A DNA stretch of 6,194 bases from assembly GCA_013214275.1 (NCBI GenBank), contig JABSPP010000107.1:1-6194 (forward strand). Reading direction: 5' to 3'. This DNA comes from Flavobacteriaceae bacterium. Lineage in GTDB: Bacteria; Bacteroidota; Bacteroidia; Flavobacteriales; Flavobacteriaceae. Made by a program: the position numbers and the translations under genes. This document shows, piece by piece, positions 5,946-6,194 of this stretch; within the stretch, counting starts at the first letter, position 1, and the number at the start of each line of letters is the position of its first letter. The notes under the pieces were generated by a model. It did no database searches. It saw only the letters and a program-made list of their open reading frames with translations, and was not told where the DNA came from.

Positions 5946-6194
5946 TAATACTGATCAAAATTTTCTTATCCTCTTTTAGATCAAATTGTATTTTTGAAAA
6001 GTCTGGAGGCCCAAAAGTGCCGCTCATCCCCATAGAAAATCCGTATGGCTCTTTAGGAGCCCCGAACATGTTCTTATCAAGTGTATCATTTCCGTTCACA
6101 TCATGAAACAAAGAAAACCCATAAGTCCCCTGCTCCATGTGATCAAAAGTAAAAACAACCTTACCATCTTTTACTGCCTGTTTAGACGCTCTGT
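5941..6194 (-). CDS. DUF2141-like protein, C-terminal part (cut by window edge)
   Basis: This convergent gene reads from the right edge leftwards to TAG at 5941-5943. The frame is open across the whole edge region: codons beyond the Met at 6136-6138 continue as 'RASKQAVKDGKVVFTFDH', so that Met is internal and the true start lies outside the window. The visible sequence has the DUF2141 signature: 'GTYGFSLFHDVNGNDTLD' (a Ca-loop-like Asp/Asn-rich turn), then 'GAPKEPYGFS' and 'GTFGPPDFSKIQFDL', ending in a short beta strand. Such proteins are small beta-sandwich proteins, usually exported with a signal peptide; the N-terminus is not visible here. Function is unknown. It points against the kynurenine genes and probably belongs to a different transcription unit. 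Confidence 0.85.
   Translation of the reverse strand, partial: RASKQAVKDGKVVFTFDHMEQGTYGFSLFHDVNGNDTLDKNMFGAPKEPYGFSMGMSGTFGPPDFSKIQFDLKEDKKILISIK

Overview
The window is AT-rich and gene-dense. Start codons are preceded by A-rich stretches rather than clear Shine-Dalgarno sequences, which together with the protein sequences suggests Bacteroidota, probably a Flavobacteriia-like marine lineage. This placement is an inference from sequence style, not from a marker gene.

Layout: six genes run on the + strand and look like one transcription unit. They are an M20-family metallopeptidase homologue (63-1292), an aldehyde dehydrogenase of the 2-aminomuconate-semialdehyde type (1379-2851), an atypical short-chain dehydrogenase overlapping it by 23 bases (2829-3605), 3-hydroxyanthranilate 3,4-dioxygenase (3662-4201), 2-amino-3-carboxymuconate-6-semialdehyde decarboxylase (GTG start, 4312-5397) and a GNAT acetyltransferase (5404-5919). 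A convergent gene on the - strand, a DUF2141-like protein, is cut by the right edge.

How the genes work together: the core is the lower kynurenine (tryptophan) catabolic route. The dioxygenase opens 3-hydroxyanthranilate to 2-amino-3-carboxymuconate semialdehyde (ACMS). The decarboxylase diverts ACMS away from spontaneous quinolinate formation, giving 2-aminomuconate semialdehyde. The aldehyde dehydrogenase oxidises that to 2-aminomuconate. The next enzyme, normally a RidA-family 2-aminomuconate deaminase, is not intact here. A 22-codon ORF at 1292-1360 resembles a fragment of a RidA core, and the SDR with a degenerate active site is a candidate for an unassigned step.

Most notable points: (1) the M20 frame continues upstream of its ATG to the left edge, interrupted by one TAA at 60-62, so the gene may carry a nonsense mutation; (2) the SDR tetrad Asn-Ser-Tyr-Lys reads His-Ser-Ser-Arg; (3) the dioxygenase keeps its catalytic iron site but has Ser in place of two of the four Cys of the second, rubredoxin-like iron site; (4) a 9-bp perfect inverted repeat ends 3 bases before the dioxygenase start codon. 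No RNA genes, insertion sequences or CRISPR arrays were seen, and no stretch over 300 bases lacks a gene.
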